From the NCBI RefSeq assembly GCF_038561935.1, contig NZ_CP102770.1, positions 3,534,001-3,598,000 of the forward strand: a stretch of 64,000 nt of DNA. Reading direction: 5' to 3'. This DNA comes from Myxococcus stipitatus. Lineage in GTDB: Bacteria; Myxococcota; Myxococcia; Myxococcales; Myxococcaceae. The position numbers and the translations under genes were made by a program. The notes under the pieces were generated by a model that was not told the DNA's origin, did not search any database, and saw nothing but the letters and a program-made list of their open reading frames with translations. This document shows positions 21,334-31,766 of the stretch, in pieces; position 1 is the stretch's first letter, and each line of letters begins with the position of its first letter.

Positions 21334-21362
21334 TTGACCCGGACTCGGGGCCCTCCTATAGC
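21334..21362 (+). promoter_or_regulatory. Sigma70-like promoter for the macroglobulin-pbpC operon
   Basis: TTGACC (21334-21339), a 17-bp spacer and TATAGC (21357-21362) give a good housekeeping promoter match (5/6 and 4/6) in otherwise GC-rich sequence. It lies about 190 bp upstream of the start codon at 21552, implying a long leader. No start-site data are available. Confidence 0.5.
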
Positions 21363-21551
21363 GTGACGCCATCGACCGCTGGGTGAGCACTCGGAGGCCA
21401 CCAAGAGTGTGGCTCCGGATACACCATGTGGGCACCGGGACGCGCGGGGGACGCACCGGGGCCGTGGGCAGTCGGCCTCACCCCCCTCGGCTTCCGACGT
21501 GTGCGGTGTCGGCACGTCATGTGAAAAACAGGCGGCATCCTCGGAGGAACC

Positions 21552-24500
21552 ATGGGTTCGCAGTCCGTCGTCACGACCTCGCCACCTCGCGCATGGCGCG
21601 CGAGCGGGCTCTTCGCGCTGCTCCTGGCGGGCACCGCGCTCACGGGCTGTAAGAAAGAGGGAGAGCCCGCGGCCGCGACGCCGTCGGCCACCACCGGAAC
21701 CCCGACCACCTCCGCGCCGCTCGCCGCGGGGGAGGACGCGGGAACCCCCGCCGTCGCGACGCCGGAGCCCGTCAAGCCGGAGTCCCTCAACCCCATCATC
21801 CGCACACTGGGCGCCGAGGGCTCGCTGCCCGAGGGCCTCGTCGTCGAGCTGGCGCGGTCGCTGAGCCCGCACGACAACAGCTCGATGCCCGGCACGGCCT
21901 ACACGCTGACGCCCCAGGTTGCCGGGCATCTGAGCTGGACCGGCGGGTCCACGCTCACCTTCAAGCCCCAGTCCGGCGCCTTCGCCTTCGGGACCGAGTA
22001 CACCTTCTCGCTCGATGCGCTCCGGACCGAGGGCGGCGTGGTGAATCCTCCCGCGCCGGGGGCATGGACCTACAAGTTCACCACGCCCGCGTTCCGCTTC
22101 GTCCGCTTGCGGCCGATGCAGGTCGAGGTCGGCAAGCAAACGGCCGTGGTGGACGTCGAGTTCACGGGGCCGGTGGACGCGAACTCCCTGCGCGCTCGCG
22201 CGACCTTCCAGGTCGGCGGTGAGACTGTGTCCTCCGTGACCTGGCGCACCGTCCCCGAGTTCCGGAACGTCGCCAACGCCGTGCTCACCCATCCGGGCAT
22301 CAAGCCGGGGGCGCAGGTCCGCTTCGCGCTCTCCCAGGGGCTTTCCTCCTCGGTGGACTCGAAGGCGGTCGCCCCCTCGGCGGAAGCATCCGTCGTCCTG
22401 CGGAGTGGAAAGCGCCTCGACATCACCAGCATCAAGCGCGACGAGGGCGCCCTGGGCTTCTTCCTGGAGGTCTCCTGCCGCGATGTGGACATGGGCGAGG
22501 CGCTGAGCACCCGGTCCAACGATGAATACGACTCGTACTACTGGGACTCTCGCAACCGGGGCTGCGTGCTGGATGACGCCATGGCGGAGTCGGCCATCCG
22601 CGTGTCTCCGCCGGTCAAGGTCTCGGTGATTCCCGCGCGGCGCGGCTTCCGCATCTTCGGCGACTTCAAGCGGGGCACGTACACGGTGCGCATCGCCGGC
22701 GGCGCCACGTCCGTGGGCGGAGGCACGCTGCTGGCGGACTTCGAGCGGGGCATCACCATCCCCGCGAGGAAGCCGCAGCTCTCGTTCTCCTCGGCGGGTC
22801 GCTACCTGCCGCGCAGCGCGTGGCGGAACCTGCCGCTCCAGCACCTCAACCTCGACAGCGTGGAGCTCACCGTCCGCAACGTGCCGCCGGAGAACCTGGT
22901 CTTCTGGATGAGCGACGACGAGCGGGAGACCGCGGACGAGCGCACCTCCAACGTGGTGGTGAAGAAGACGCTGTCGCTCCAGTCGCCGGTGGACACCCTG
23001 GCCACCACCTACGTGGACGTGGCCACCCTGGTGCCCGCGACGACGCGGGGCCTGGTGGAAGTCTCCGTGAAGAAGAACGGCCTGGAGGCAGCCTCGCGCA
23101 TCCTCCTCACGGACCTGAGCCTCGTCGCCAAGCGCGGAGGCCCCGTGCCCGGCTCCACGGACCAGGGAGAGGTCTGGGTGTGGGCGCTCGGCATGGAGAG
23201 CACCGACCCGGTGTCGGGGGTCGAGGTGTCGCTGGTGAAGAAGAGCGGGCAGTCGGTGGCCCGCTGTGTCACCAAGGGCGCGGATGGGTGCGTGCTCCGC
23301 GTGCCCGCGCCGGGCGCGGATGACAGCGCGCCTTTCGCCCTCATCGCCCGCCAGGGCGAGGAGCTGACGTACCTCAAGTACAGCGAGCTGGGGACGGAGA
23401 TCGCCAACTCGGACGTGCAGGGTGAGCCGTACCGTTCCGAGAAGGCCTACCGCGCCTCCCTCTGGTCGGACCGGGGCGTGTACCGGCCGGGCGACACCGC
23501 GCACCTGGCCGCGGTGCTGCGCGGCGTGAACGACCTGGCGCCGCCCGCGGACATGCCGGTGGAGCTGGTGGTGATGGACCCGCGTGAGCGGGAGCTGAAG
23601 AAGGTGCCGCTGAAGACGAACGACGCGGGCCTCGTGTCGCTCGACGTGCCCTTCGAGGCGTTCCAGGACACGGGCCGCTACCGCGTGACGCTGAAGGTGG
23701 CGGACCGGGAGGTGGCCTCGTACGGCTTCAACGTGGAGGAGTTCGTCCCGGAGCGGATGAAGGTGACCGCGGCCGCGCAGGCCCCGGGCTACGTGCAGGG
23801 CGTGGAGATTCCCGTCGCGGTGGAGGCCGCCTACCTCTTCGGTGGCTCCGCCGAGGGCAGCCCCGTGGAGCTCAACTGCCGGCTGCTGCCGTCGGACTTC
23901 AAGCCGAAGGAGAACGCGCAGTTCACCTACGGCCTGTGGCGGCAGGACGGCAAGGAGCCTCGCCCCGTCACGCTGGGGCAGGCGAAGGGCACGCTCGATG
24001 CGAAGGGCCAGGCGTTGATCAACTGCCCCGCTCAGGCGGCCATGGGCGGGCTGCGCGGCGCCGCGAAGCTCAGCGCGCTGGCCAGCGTCTTCGAGTCGGG
24101 CAGTGGCCGCTCCACGGTGAACGAGGCCAGCGTGCCCGTGCACCCGGAGCGCTACTACGTGGGCCTGCAGGCCAGCACCACGAAGGTGCGGGAGGGCAAG
24201 CCGTTCACGGTGCAGGGCGTGGTGGTGGACTGGGACGGGAAGCTCGCGGGTGCGTCGCTGGCGCCCCAGTCCGTGGAGGTGGAGTACGTCCGGCTGGAGG
24301 AGGAGTACGGCTTCACCTACGACGAGGACGAAGGCTACGACCGCTACCAGCGCTTCCTGCGGCCGATGCGGGAAGGCCGCGTCACGGCGAAGGTGTCGGG
24401 AGGCCGCTTCAACGTCACCGTGACGCCCGGCGCGGATTCCGCGGGCTATCTGGTGCGCGTGCGCTCCGGCAACGCGCAGACGGACCTGGAGCTGGAGGGC

Positions 24501-27305
24501 GAGGGCCGCTACTACTGGTGGGGTGGGGGCTCGCGCGTGGAGCAGACGCCGCGTCCGCTCAAGCCCACGTCGCTGGACATCTCCGTCCCGGCGCAGGCTC
24601 GGGTGGGCCAGCCGTTCACCGTGAAGGTCAAGGCGCCCTACAAGGGCCGGATGCTCTTCACCGTGGAGACGGACCGGGTCCTCGCCACCGAGTGGAAGGC
24701 CGTGGAGCCGGGCGAGGTGACGTGGAGCTTCACGCCCAAGGAGTTCGCCCCCAACATCTACGTGAGCACCTTCCTGGTGAAGGACCCGCATCTCGAGTCC
24801 GCCGAGGCGTTCATGCCGGACCGCGCGTTCGGCATCTCCAGCGTGACGCTGGAGCCCGTGGACTTCACGCAGACGGTGACGATGAACGTGCCCAAGGAGG
24901 TCCGCTCCAACGACACGCTCACGGTGGACCTGGACCTGGGCACGCTGGAGGGCGCGACCTACGCCACGGTGGCGGTGGTGGACGAGGGCATCCTCTCCCT
25001 CACGCGCTTCCAGAGCCCCGACCCCATCAAGCAGCTCTTCACCAAGCGCGCCCTCGGCGTGGGGACCTTCGAGACCATCGGCTGGACGCTGCTGGTTGCT
25101 CCGGGGGGCAACTCCCGCTCCACGGGTGGCGACGCGGAAGGAGACGCGAGCGGCCGGGTGCAGCCCGTCAAGCCCGTGGCGCTGTGGAGCGGCGTGGTGC
25201 CGGTGCCCGCGAACGGCAAGCTGCGCGTGCCCTTCAAGCTGCCGCAGTACCGGGGCGCGGTGCGGGTGATGGCGGTGACGGCCGGGGCCAAGAGGGTGGG
25301 GCGTGCGAGCGCGCAGGTGCTCGTGCGAGACCCGCTGGTGCTCCAGACGACGCTGCCGCGCTTCCTCACGCAGAACGATGAAATCCAGGTGCCCGTCTTC
25401 ATCACCAACCTGTCCGGAAAGCCGCAGGACGTGAAGGTGACGCTGACCGCGGAGTCGCTCCCGGTGCCAGGGCTCGAGATGCCCTCCACGGGCACGTCTC
25501 CGTTGCAGCTGCTGGGCAAGAACGAGGGCCGGGCGCGGGTGGAGGACGGCAAGTCCACGACCTTCGTCTTCCAGGCGCGCGCGGTGCAGTCGGTGGGCGC
25601 GGCGCGGCTGAGTGTCGTGGTGGAGGGCGGTGGGTACACGTCGAAGGAGTCGCTGGACGTGCCGCTGTCTCCCGCGGGGCCGCGTGAGCGACGCGTGCAG
25701 CGCATCGAGCTTGCGGGGGGCGTGACGGATGTCTCGAAGTACCTCCAGGGGTGGACGCCGACGACGGAGCGCTCCACGTTGTGGGTGACGACCAATCCGT
25801 ATGCGCAGTCGCTCCAGCACCTCTCGTACCTGGCGCGCTACCCGTATGGCTGCGTCGAGCAGACGACGTCCTCGACGCGCCCGCTGCTCTTCGTGTCGGA
25901 GCTGGTGGACAACATCGACCCCACGCTCACGCAGGGCGGCACGCTGGCGGACATGGTGACGTCCGGCATCAACCGGGTGCTGTCCATGCAGACGCCGTCG
26001 GGCGGCTTCGGCTACTGGCCAGGCTCCACGGACCCGGTGGAGTGGGGCACCGCGTACGCGACGCACATGCTGCTGGACGCGCAGAAGCAGAAGTACCTGG
26101 TGCCGCAGGACCGGCTGAACGACGCGCTCAAGTGGATGGGCGACACGCTCAACACCTACGAGGGGCGGGAGCTGCGCACGAGCGGCTACCACGAGAGCGC
26201 GGAGGCCTACATGCACTACGTGCTGGCGCTGTCCGGCAAGGGCCGCAAGGCGCGGGTGCAGAAGCTGGTGGAGGCGCTGGCGGTGAAGGCGAAGGCCAAG
26301 GCGCTGGCGAGCCAGGAGCGTGAGGAGGACTACATGCTCAAGGCCGCGCTGTATCTCTCCGGAGACCGCCGCTACGAGAAGGAGCTGCGCAACCCGGACC
26401 TGTCGCCCGTCACCGACGAGCGGAACAACTCGTGGTCCTTCTACTCGGACCGTCGCCGACGCGGCTTCATGTTGAGCACCTTCCAGGACCTGTTCGGCAA
26501 CGACGCCGCGGGAGAGCCCCTGGCGGCGATGGTGGCCGAGTCGCTCCAGTCGCACCCGAGCGGCTGGTACACGACGCAGGAGCTGGTCTGGGGCATCACG
26601 GGCCTGGGCAAGCGACTGAAGGGGGTGTCCTCGCAGTTCACCGCGCCGGTGTTGACGGTGGATGGCAAGGCGGTGGCGGCGCAGCAGAACAAGGCGTCGC
26701 GCGCGTCGGACCGCACGTGGTCGCTGGCTCGGGCCAGCGAGCGCAAGCAGCTCCAGCTCGACGTGAAGGCGAAGGACGAGGGCAAGCTGTACCTCGTGCT
26801 GAGCAGCGAGGGAGTGCGCTCGGAGGGCCCGGTGCGCATGGGCGGTCAGGGCCTGGTGCTGACGCGCACGTACCGCAAGCAGGACGGCTCGGAGCTGAAC
26901 CTGAATGCGTCGCCGGTGGCGCTGGCGGAGCTCATCTACGTGGAGCTGGAGCTGAAGAACACCACGGGTGAGCGGGTGCAGAACCTCGCGCTGGTCGACC
27001 GGTTGCCCGCGGGCTGGGAGATCGAGAACGCGCGGCTGGGCCGTGGCGGCTCGGTGGACTGGGTGTCCGGAGACGCGCTGTGGGTGCCCGACTACGTGAA
27101 CATCCGCGATGACCGGATGGAGGTCTTCGGTGCGCTCAACGCGAAGGAGTCGAAGAAGGTCGTCTACGCGGTGCGCGCGGTGACGGCGGGGGCCTTCACG
27201 CTCCCGACGGCGGAGGTCGAAGCCATGTACGACCCGCGCATCTGGGCGCGCGAGGCGGGCGGCACGGTGCGAGTGTCCGGCCCGTGGAAGGACAGCCTGC
27301 TCTGA
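21552..27305 (+). CDS. Bacterial alpha-2-macroglobulin (MG2 family) lipoprotein
   Basis: A 1917-residue periplasmic lipoprotein. The N-terminus has a signal with lipobox 'ALTGC' followed by an Ala/Thr/Pro linker (about residues 35-75). Macroglobulin domains follow, then the thioester motif 'GCVEQTTS' (Cys at residue 1434) inside an alpha-toroid rich in paired helices. These proteins trap proteases that reach the periplasm: cleavage of the bait region exposes the Cys-Gln thioester. It matches the E. coli YfhM type, and the length fits a large member. Start ATG has GGAGGA upstream. The next gene, pbpC, begins one base after its stop, so the two are co-translated. Confidence 0.92.
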   Translation: MGSQSVVTTSPPRAWRASGLFALLLAGTALTGCKKEGEPAAATPSATTGTPTTSAPLAAGEDAGTPAVATPEPVKPESLNPIIRTLGAEGSLPEGLVVELARSLSPHDNSSMPGTAYTLTPQVAGHLSWTGGSTLTFKPQSGAFAFGTEYTFSLDALRTEGGVVNPPAPGAWTYKFTTPAFRFVRLRPMQVEVGKQTAVVDVEFTGPVDANSLRARATFQVGGETVSSVTWRTVPEFRNVANAVLTHPGIKPGAQVRFALSQGLSSSVDSKAVAPSAEASVVLRSGKRLDITSIKRDEGALGFFLEVSCRDVDMGEALSTRSNDEYDSYYWDSRNRGCVLDDAMAESAIRVSPPVKVSVIPARRGFRIFGDFKRGTYTVRIAGGATSVGGGTLLADFERGITIPARKPQLSFSSAGRYLPRSAWRNLPLQHLNLDSVELTVRNVPPENLVFWMSDDERETADERTSNVVVKKTLSLQSPVDTLATTYVDVATLVPATTRGLVEVSVKKNGLEAASRILLTDLSLVAKRGGPVPGSTDQGEVWVWALGMESTDPVSGVEVSLVKKSGQSVARCVTKGADGCVLRVPAPGADDSAPFALIARQGEELTYLKYSELGTEIANSDVQGEPYRSEKAYRASLWSDRGVYRPGDTAHLAAVLRGVNDLAPPADMPVELVVMDPRERELKKVPLKTNDAGLVSLDVPFEAFQDTGRYRVTLKVADREVASYGFNVEEFVPERMKVTAAAQAPGYVQGVEIPVAVEAAYLFGGSAEGSPVELNCRLLPSDFKPKENAQFTYGLWRQDGKEPRPVTLGQAKGTLDAKGQALINCPAQAAMGGLRGAAKLSALASVFESGSGRSTVNEASVPVHPERYYVGLQASTTKVREGKPFTVQGVVVDWDGKLAGASLAPQSVEVEYVRLEEEYGFTYDEDEGYDRYQRFLRPMREGRVTAKVSGGRFNVTVTPGADSAGYLVRVRSGNAQTDLELEGEGRYYWWGGGSRVEQTPRPLKPTSLDISVPAQARVGQPFTVKVKAPYKGRMLFTVETDRVLATEWKAVEPGEVTWSFTPKEFAPNIYVSTFLVKDPHLESAEAFMPDRAFGISSVTLEPVDFTQTVTMNVPKEVRSNDTLTVDLDLGTLEGATYATVAVVDEGILSLTRFQSPDPIKQLFTKRALGVGTFETIGWTLLVAPGGNSRSTGGDAEGDASGRVQPVKPVALWSGVVPVPANGKLRVPFKLPQYRGAVRVMAVTAGAKRVGRASAQVLVRDPLVLQTTLPRFLTQNDEIQVPVFITNLSGKPQDVKVTLTAESLPVPGLEMPSTGTSPLQLLGKNEGRARVEDGKSTTFVFQARAVQSVGAARLSVVVEGGGYTSKESLDVPLSPAGPRERRVQRIELAGGVTDVSKYLQGWTPTTERSTLWVTTNPYAQSLQHLSYLARYPYGCVEQTTSSTRPLLFVSELVDNIDPTLTQGGTLADMVTSGINRVLSMQTPSGGFGYWPGSTDPVEWGTAYATHMLLDAQKQKYLVPQDRLNDALKWMGDTLNTYEGRELRTSGYHESAEAYMHYVLALSGKGRKARVQKLVEALAVKAKAKALASQEREEDYMLKAALYLSGDRRYEKELRNPDLSPVTDERNNSWSFYSDRRRRGFMLSTFQDLFGNDAAGEPLAAMVAESLQSHPSGWYTTQELVWGITGLGKRLKGVSSQFTAPVLTVDGKAVAAQQNKASRASDRTWSLARASERKQLQLDVKAKDEGKLYLVLSSEGVRSEGPVRMGGQGLVLTRTYRKQDGSELNLNASPVALAELIYVELELKNTTGERVQNLALVDRLPAGWEIENARLGRGGSVDWVSGDALWVPDYVNIRDDRMEVFGALNAKESKKVVYAVRAVTAGAFTLPTAEVEAMYDPRIWAREAGGTVRVSGPWKDSLL

Positions 27306-27306
27306 C

Positions 27307-29679
27307 ATGCGCCGCTTCCGCCATCTCCTGAAGAAGCTGGGTTGGACCGCCGTGGGGGTGTTGAGCCTCCTGGCGGTGGGGGTGGCGGCGGCGTGGTGGG
27401 TGCCGCTGCCGTCGCGCCTCACGGCGGCGCCCTCCGTGGTGATGGAGTACCGGGATGGGACAGCGGCGCATGTGTTCCTCGCGCCGGATGAGCGGTGGCG
27501 AATCGCCGCGCCGGTGGAGCGAATCGACCCGGCGTACGTCCGTGCGCTGCTGGCGCTGGAGGACAAGCGCTTCTATTCACACCTGGGAGTGGACCCGCTC
27601 GCGGTGGCGCGAGCCGCCGCGCTGAATGTGACGCGGGGGAGGAGGGTGTCGGGAGCGTCGACGTTGACGATGCAGCTGGTGCGGGTGCTGGAGCCGCGCC
27701 CGCGCACGTTTGTGTCGAAGGTGGTGGAGTCGTTCCGTGCGGTGCAGCTGGAGCTGAGGCTGACGAAGGAGGAGGTGCTGGCGGCGTACCTCCAGTTCGT
27801 GCCGTACGGGCGAAACGTGGAGGGAGTGGAGGCGGCGGCGCTGGCGTACTTCGGGCACACGGCGGCGCACCTGAGTCCCGCGGAGATTGCGACGCTGCTG
27901 GCGGTGCCGCAGAACCCGAACCGCCGGTTTCCGGTGCGGGAGAACGAGGAGAGGCTGAGGGCGGCGCGGGACGAAGTGGCGCGGAGGCTCCTGGAGGTGG
28001 AGGCACTGCCGAGAGGGCCGGAGGGGGCGAGTGTCTCGAAGGAGCAGGTGCTGGAGGAGGTGCGCGCCTCCTCGGTGCCACGGGAGATGAAGGCGTTTCC
28101 ACGGGAGGCGCCGCATGCGGCGGTGTGGTTGAGGGGCCAGCGTCCGGGGCAGGCGCTGCTGCGGACGACGTTGGACGCGGGGACGCAGCGGCTGGTGGAG
28201 AGGCTGATGATGGATGCGGCGGTGACGCTGCTGCCGAAGGGAATCCACAACGGGACGGCGGTGGTGGTGGACCGGGAGCAAGGGGACGTGCTCGCGTTGG
28301 TGGGGAACTTCGACTTCTTCGACGAGAAGCACGGAGGGCAGATTGCGGGCTTCGCGACGCCGCGCTCTCCGGGCTCGACGCTCAAGCCGCTGCTGTATGC
28401 GATGGGCATCGACCTGGGGATGGTGGGGCCGGAGCAGCTCGTAGCGGACATCCCCACGACGTATGGCGGCTACACCCCGCGCAACTTCGACGGCCGCTTC
28501 CTGGGGTTGGTGCGGCTGGAGTACGCGTTGTCTCAATCGCTCAACATGCCCTTCGTGAGGCTGTTGGAGCGGGTGGGCGTGGAGCGCTTCCTGGGGGCGC
28601 TGCGGGCGTCCGGTGCCACCAGCCTGGTCGCGGAGCCGGGGCACTACGGCCTGTCGGCGGCGGTGGGAGGCATCGAGATGACGCCGATGGAGGTGGCCGG
28701 TGTGTACGTCGCGCTGGCGGGAGATGGGCGGACGCGGCCCCTGCGGGTGTTGGAGGAAGGCCAGCCCAGGGAGGCGTCGGTGGAGGTGATGTCACCCGGG
28801 GCGGCGTGGCTGACGCGCAAGGGCTTGGCGCTTCGGGACCGGCCCGACTTCCCCGAGCGGCGTCGGCTGACGGGGTTGCCCGCGCGGGTGCACTGGAAGA
28901 CGGGGACGAGCTTCGGGCACCGGGATGCGTGGGCGGTGGGCTCGGGGCCTCGGCATACGGCGGTGGTGTGGCTGGGGAACTTCGACCACTCGCCCAGCGT
29001 GCACCTGGTGGGCGCGGATGCGGCGGGCCCGGTGCTGTTCGACATCCTGGAGGGCGTGGGGCCTCGGGGCCGCTCGTTGCCGGACGAGGACGTGAACGCC
29101 CCGAATGACCTGATGCGCGTGGAGGTGTGCGCGTACTCGGGACACCTGCCGACGGATGCGTGTACGCAGCGCAAGGAGGTCTACGCGAGGCGCACCGCGG
29201 TGCCCACCGTGCACTGTCCCTATCACCAGCGGGTGGAGGTGGATGTGGCCACGGGGCTCGCGGTGGGGCCGACGTGCCGCGCGGGACGCGAGACCGAGTC
29301 GCGAGTCTTCGTCACCTGGCCCGCGACCATCCGCCGCTGGCTGGAGGAACAACATCGCCGCCTGCCCGAGCCCCCCGCGGCGGCGCCCGGCTGTGAGCCC
29401 GGAGGGGAGCGGGCGGCTCCGAGCATCGTCTCGCCGGGGGCGGGTCACATCACCCTGCTGATTCCGGGCGTGCCTCCGGAGAAGCAGGAACTGCCGCTGG
29501 AGGCGGAGGCTTCGCACGAGCGGGCGCTCACGTGGTTCGTCGACGGAGCGCTGCTGGGCACCGCGCGCGCGGACGAGCGCATGTGGTGGACGCCGTCCGT
29601 GGGGACCCACGAAATCCTCGTCACGGATGACCGAGGACTCACCGCGAAGCGCACGCACGTCGTCCGCGAGCGCCGCTAG
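27307..29679 (+). CDS. pbpC: Penicillin-binding protein 1C
   Basis: A 790-residue class A PBP. One N-terminal transmembrane helix (residues 12-32) precedes a GT51 glycosyltransferase domain with 'EDKRFYSHLGVD' and 'STLTMQLVR'. The transpeptidase domain has SxxK 'SPGSTLKP', SxN 'SQSLNMP' and 'KTGTS'. A C-terminal BiPBP_C domain (about residues 690-790) is characteristic of PBP1C. It polymerises and cross-links peptidoglycan in the periplasm. Pairing with a macroglobulin gene is the conserved yfhM-pbpC arrangement, thought to couple protease defence with wall repair. Its stop overlaps the convergent CotH-family gene by four bases. Confidence 0.94.
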   Translation: MRRFRHLLKKLGWTAVGVLSLLAVGVAAAWWVPLPSRLTAAPSVVMEYRDGTAAHVFLAPDERWRIAAPVERIDPAYVRALLALEDKRFYSHLGVDPLAVARAAALNVTRGRRVSGASTLTMQLVRVLEPRPRTFVSKVVESFRAVQLELRLTKEEVLAAYLQFVPYGRNVEGVEAAALAYFGHTAAHLSPAEIATLLAVPQNPNRRFPVRENEERLRAARDEVARRLLEVEALPRGPEGASVSKEQVLEEVRASSVPREMKAFPREAPHAAVWLRGQRPGQALLRTTLDAGTQRLVERLMMDAAVTLLPKGIHNGTAVVVDREQGDVLALVGNFDFFDEKHGGQIAGFATPRSPGSTLKPLLYAMGIDLGMVGPEQLVADIPTTYGGYTPRNFDGRFLGLVRLEYALSQSLNMPFVRLLERVGVERFLGALRASGATSLVAEPGHYGLSAAVGGIEMTPMEVAGVYVALAGDGRTRPLRVLEEGQPREASVEVMSPGAAWLTRKGLALRDRPDFPERRRLTGLPARVHWKTGTSFGHRDAWAVGSGPRHTAVVWLGNFDHSPSVHLVGADAAGPVLFDILEGVGPRGRSLPDEDVNAPNDLMRVEVCAYSGHLPTDACTQRKEVYARRTAVPTVHCPYHQRVEVDVATGLAVGPTCRAGRETESRVFVTWPATIRRWLEEQHRRLPEPPAAAPGCEPGGERAAPSIVSPGAGHITLLIPGVPPEKQELPLEAEASHERALTWFVDGALLGTARADERMWWTPSVGTHEILVTDDRGLTAKRTHVVRERR

Positions 29680-31457
29680 CGAACCTCCCACCCCTTGTCC
29701 CCGCGCAGGTACTGCTGGCCCGTGGGCAGCTCGCCGTAGAACAGGAGGTCTTTCACGCCGATGACGGACTTCCCATCGAACAGCCCCACCTCGCCCTTGG
29801 GGGCGAGCCGGATGCCCAGCTCCGCCAGCTTCAGCCGCACGCGCTTGCCCGGTGCCACCGACACCGGGGGCAGCACCGCGCCCAGGGGCGGCCGGGCCAG
29901 GGTGGGCGCATGCTCACCGCCCGCCAGGCTCACCCGGAGGTTGGTGGTCAGCACCATGCCCTTGAGCGACAGCTCCACGTCGCCGCGGTTTCCAATCTCC
30001 ACCCAGCCAGCGGCGGGGTCGAACGCCTCGAACACCAGCGGCGATATCCGCGCCTCCATCCGAGCCCAGTCCTTCTGCACGAAGGCTCGGCGCTCCTTCA
30101 CGAAGCGCTTCATGTACTCGCGGCCCGCGGCGAACCGGCCGTGGTCCATGTGCGGGTCGGCGCGCATGTCGTTGTCGATGAGCCGGTGCAGCTTGTCGAT
30201 GTACGGGTCCATCACCGCGGGCGTGAACAGCTCCTCCATCGCCTTCGTGAGCCGGGCCCCCAGCCGCTCCCGCAGCTCGGGGTGCATCACCACGCGCGTG
30301 CCCAGGTTGGAGAAGACGGGCAGGTAGCCTGGATACGAGCCCGTCTCCAGCTTGCGCTGCTGATACATCTTGTCCACCCACGCGTCCGTCAGGGTGAAGT
30401 TGAACAGCGGGTGGCGCATGTTGTTGCTGCTCCCGCGCATGTCCTCCTCGGTCGCGGGGTACCACCAGCGCGCATCCACGTTGTTCAAGTCCCACGGGAC
30501 ATAGGACCACTTCGCCACCGCGCGGTCGTAGAGGAAGTAGCTCTCCGAGTCCTCCACGAAGTTGTTCGACATCAGCGCGTCCAACACCATGGAGCGCAGG
30601 TAGTGCTCCAGCTGGAGGTTCTTCTCGAGCGCCGCGGGGAGGTCGGGCTCCGGCGTGTGGTTGATGACGTCCAGCATGGCGACGAGCTGGTCGTTCGACT
30701 CCCGCTCATTCGTCTTCTTCGTCCACTCCCCCTGGTACGGCACCCGCCACGTCTTGAGCTCACAGTCCTTCCACCCACAGCGGTAGATGGTCGCGTCCGT
30801 GTCGGCGAAGTCGTGGGCCTTGAGGAACGCCTTGTTCACCTGCTCGATATCCAGGAACACGCCCTCGTAGCGGCCGTTGAGCTTGAGGCGCACGTACTTG
30901 GCTCGGGGCGCGGGCACGCGCATCGCGGCGAGCAGGTCGAACGCAATCTTCTCCGCCAGCATGGAGGCGTCCGCGTACTCCGCCACCAGGTTGAGCGAGG
31001 TGCGCCCCTCGAAGCGGACGTTCTTCTCGAAGCTCACGTTCCAGCTCTTCTTCGGGAACGAGCGCGCGGAGGCGCCGCGCAGCCGCACCTTGACGGGGTA
31101 GGCCGTCCCCTGCGCCTTGAAGACGGCGTCCTGCTCCGGCGTCCAGATGTCCGCCTCGAAGCGCCGCATGGCGGCCTCGGGGATGATGAGCTCGTACTCC
31201 TGCACGCTCGCCTGGACGGCGGGCAACTCGAAGCGCCGCTGGACCTCCGTCTCCTGGGGAGGGGGCTCCACCGGCGGAGGCGGCTGCACGGGAGGCGGGG
31301 GTGGCGGCTGGACGGGCGGCGGTGGGGGCTCCGGCGGGCGCGGGGGCGGCTCTTCCGCGGCGGGAGGCGTTGGCTGGACGGAGGTGGACGGTGCTCCAGA
31401 ATCGCAAGCCCACATCCACATCACTGGAAGACAGAGCAAGAGTCGTGAGCGTGTCAT
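29676..31457 (-). CDS. CotH-kinase family lipoprotein
   Basis: A 593-residue lipoprotein (lipobox 'MWAC') with a long Pro-rich linker of repeated PPPP/VQPP units (about residues 25-75), likely to span the wall or reach from the membrane. The CotH domain (about residues 85-460) shows 'RLRGASARSFPKKSWNVSF', 'GVFLDIEQVNKAFL' and the metal-site-like 'WSYVPWDLNNVD'. CotH proteins are atypical secreted protein kinases, first known from Bacillus spore coats. A C-terminal ~110-residue domain resembles a lamin-tail-like beta fold ('WVEIGNRGDVELSLKG'). ATG 31457 was chosen to begin the signal peptide. Its target is unknown. Confidence 0.82.
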   Translation of the reverse strand: MTRSRLLLCLPVMWMWACDSGAPSTSVQPTPPAAEEPPPRPPEPPPPPVQPPPPPPVQPPPPVEPPPQETEVQRRFELPAVQASVQEYELIIPEAAMRRFEADIWTPEQDAVFKAQGTAYPVKVRLRGASARSFPKKSWNVSFEKNVRFEGRTSLNLVAEYADASMLAEKIAFDLLAAMRVPAPRAKYVRLKLNGRYEGVFLDIEQVNKAFLKAHDFADTDATIYRCGWKDCELKTWRVPYQGEWTKKTNERESNDQLVAMLDVINHTPEPDLPAALEKNLQLEHYLRSMVLDALMSNNFVEDSESYFLYDRAVAKWSYVPWDLNNVDARWWYPATEEDMRGSSNNMRHPLFNFTLTDAWVDKMYQQRKLETGSYPGYLPVFSNLGTRVVMHPELRERLGARLTKAMEELFTPAVMDPYIDKLHRLIDNDMRADPHMDHGRFAAGREYMKRFVKERRAFVQKDWARMEARISPLVFEAFDPAAGWVEIGNRGDVELSLKGMVLTTNLRVSLAGGEHAPTLARPPLGAVLPPVSVAPGKRVRLKLAELGIRLAPKGEVGLFDGKSVIGVKDLLFYGELPTGQQYLRGDKGWEVR

Positions 31458-31766
31458 CACTCCGTGTTGAGCAAGGTGCATGCCTTCGACGGGGGGACTT
31501 GCACCGCGCGGAAGTGAACGTTGCCAGCGTGCGGAAGGGCCGAAAGACAGCTCATGGATGAAAGGGATTTCCCTCCCTGGGCCGGTTCAGGGGGCCCACG
31601 AGGGCAGGGGGCCCGCCGCGCGCTCAACACGTCCTGTGCTCTCGCGTGGTGCAGGCGGGCGGGCGGGGACGTCGCTGGAATCCATCCCCCGCTGTTCCCG
31701 GCGCGGTGGGGCGAACCTAGCTTCAATGAGGAGAGGGGAGTGCCCAGAGAGAGGGAGTCGCCCGCG
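31458..31766. other. 309-bp divergent intergenic region
   Basis: Between the CotH-family gene and the DUF2892 gene. It has no convincing open frame. A GGGATTTCCC element sits in the middle (about 31566-31577) and a purine-rich stretch (GAGAGAGGGAG) serves as ribosome-binding site for the right-hand gene. No clear promoter hexamers were found. Confidence 0.5.

Noticed and set aside
20946-27566. A 6.6-kb minus-strand open frame opposite the macroglobulin gene
   Set aside because: The translation is Arg/His/Leu/Gly-rich with no motifs, and the plus strand encodes a full macroglobulin with a thioester site.
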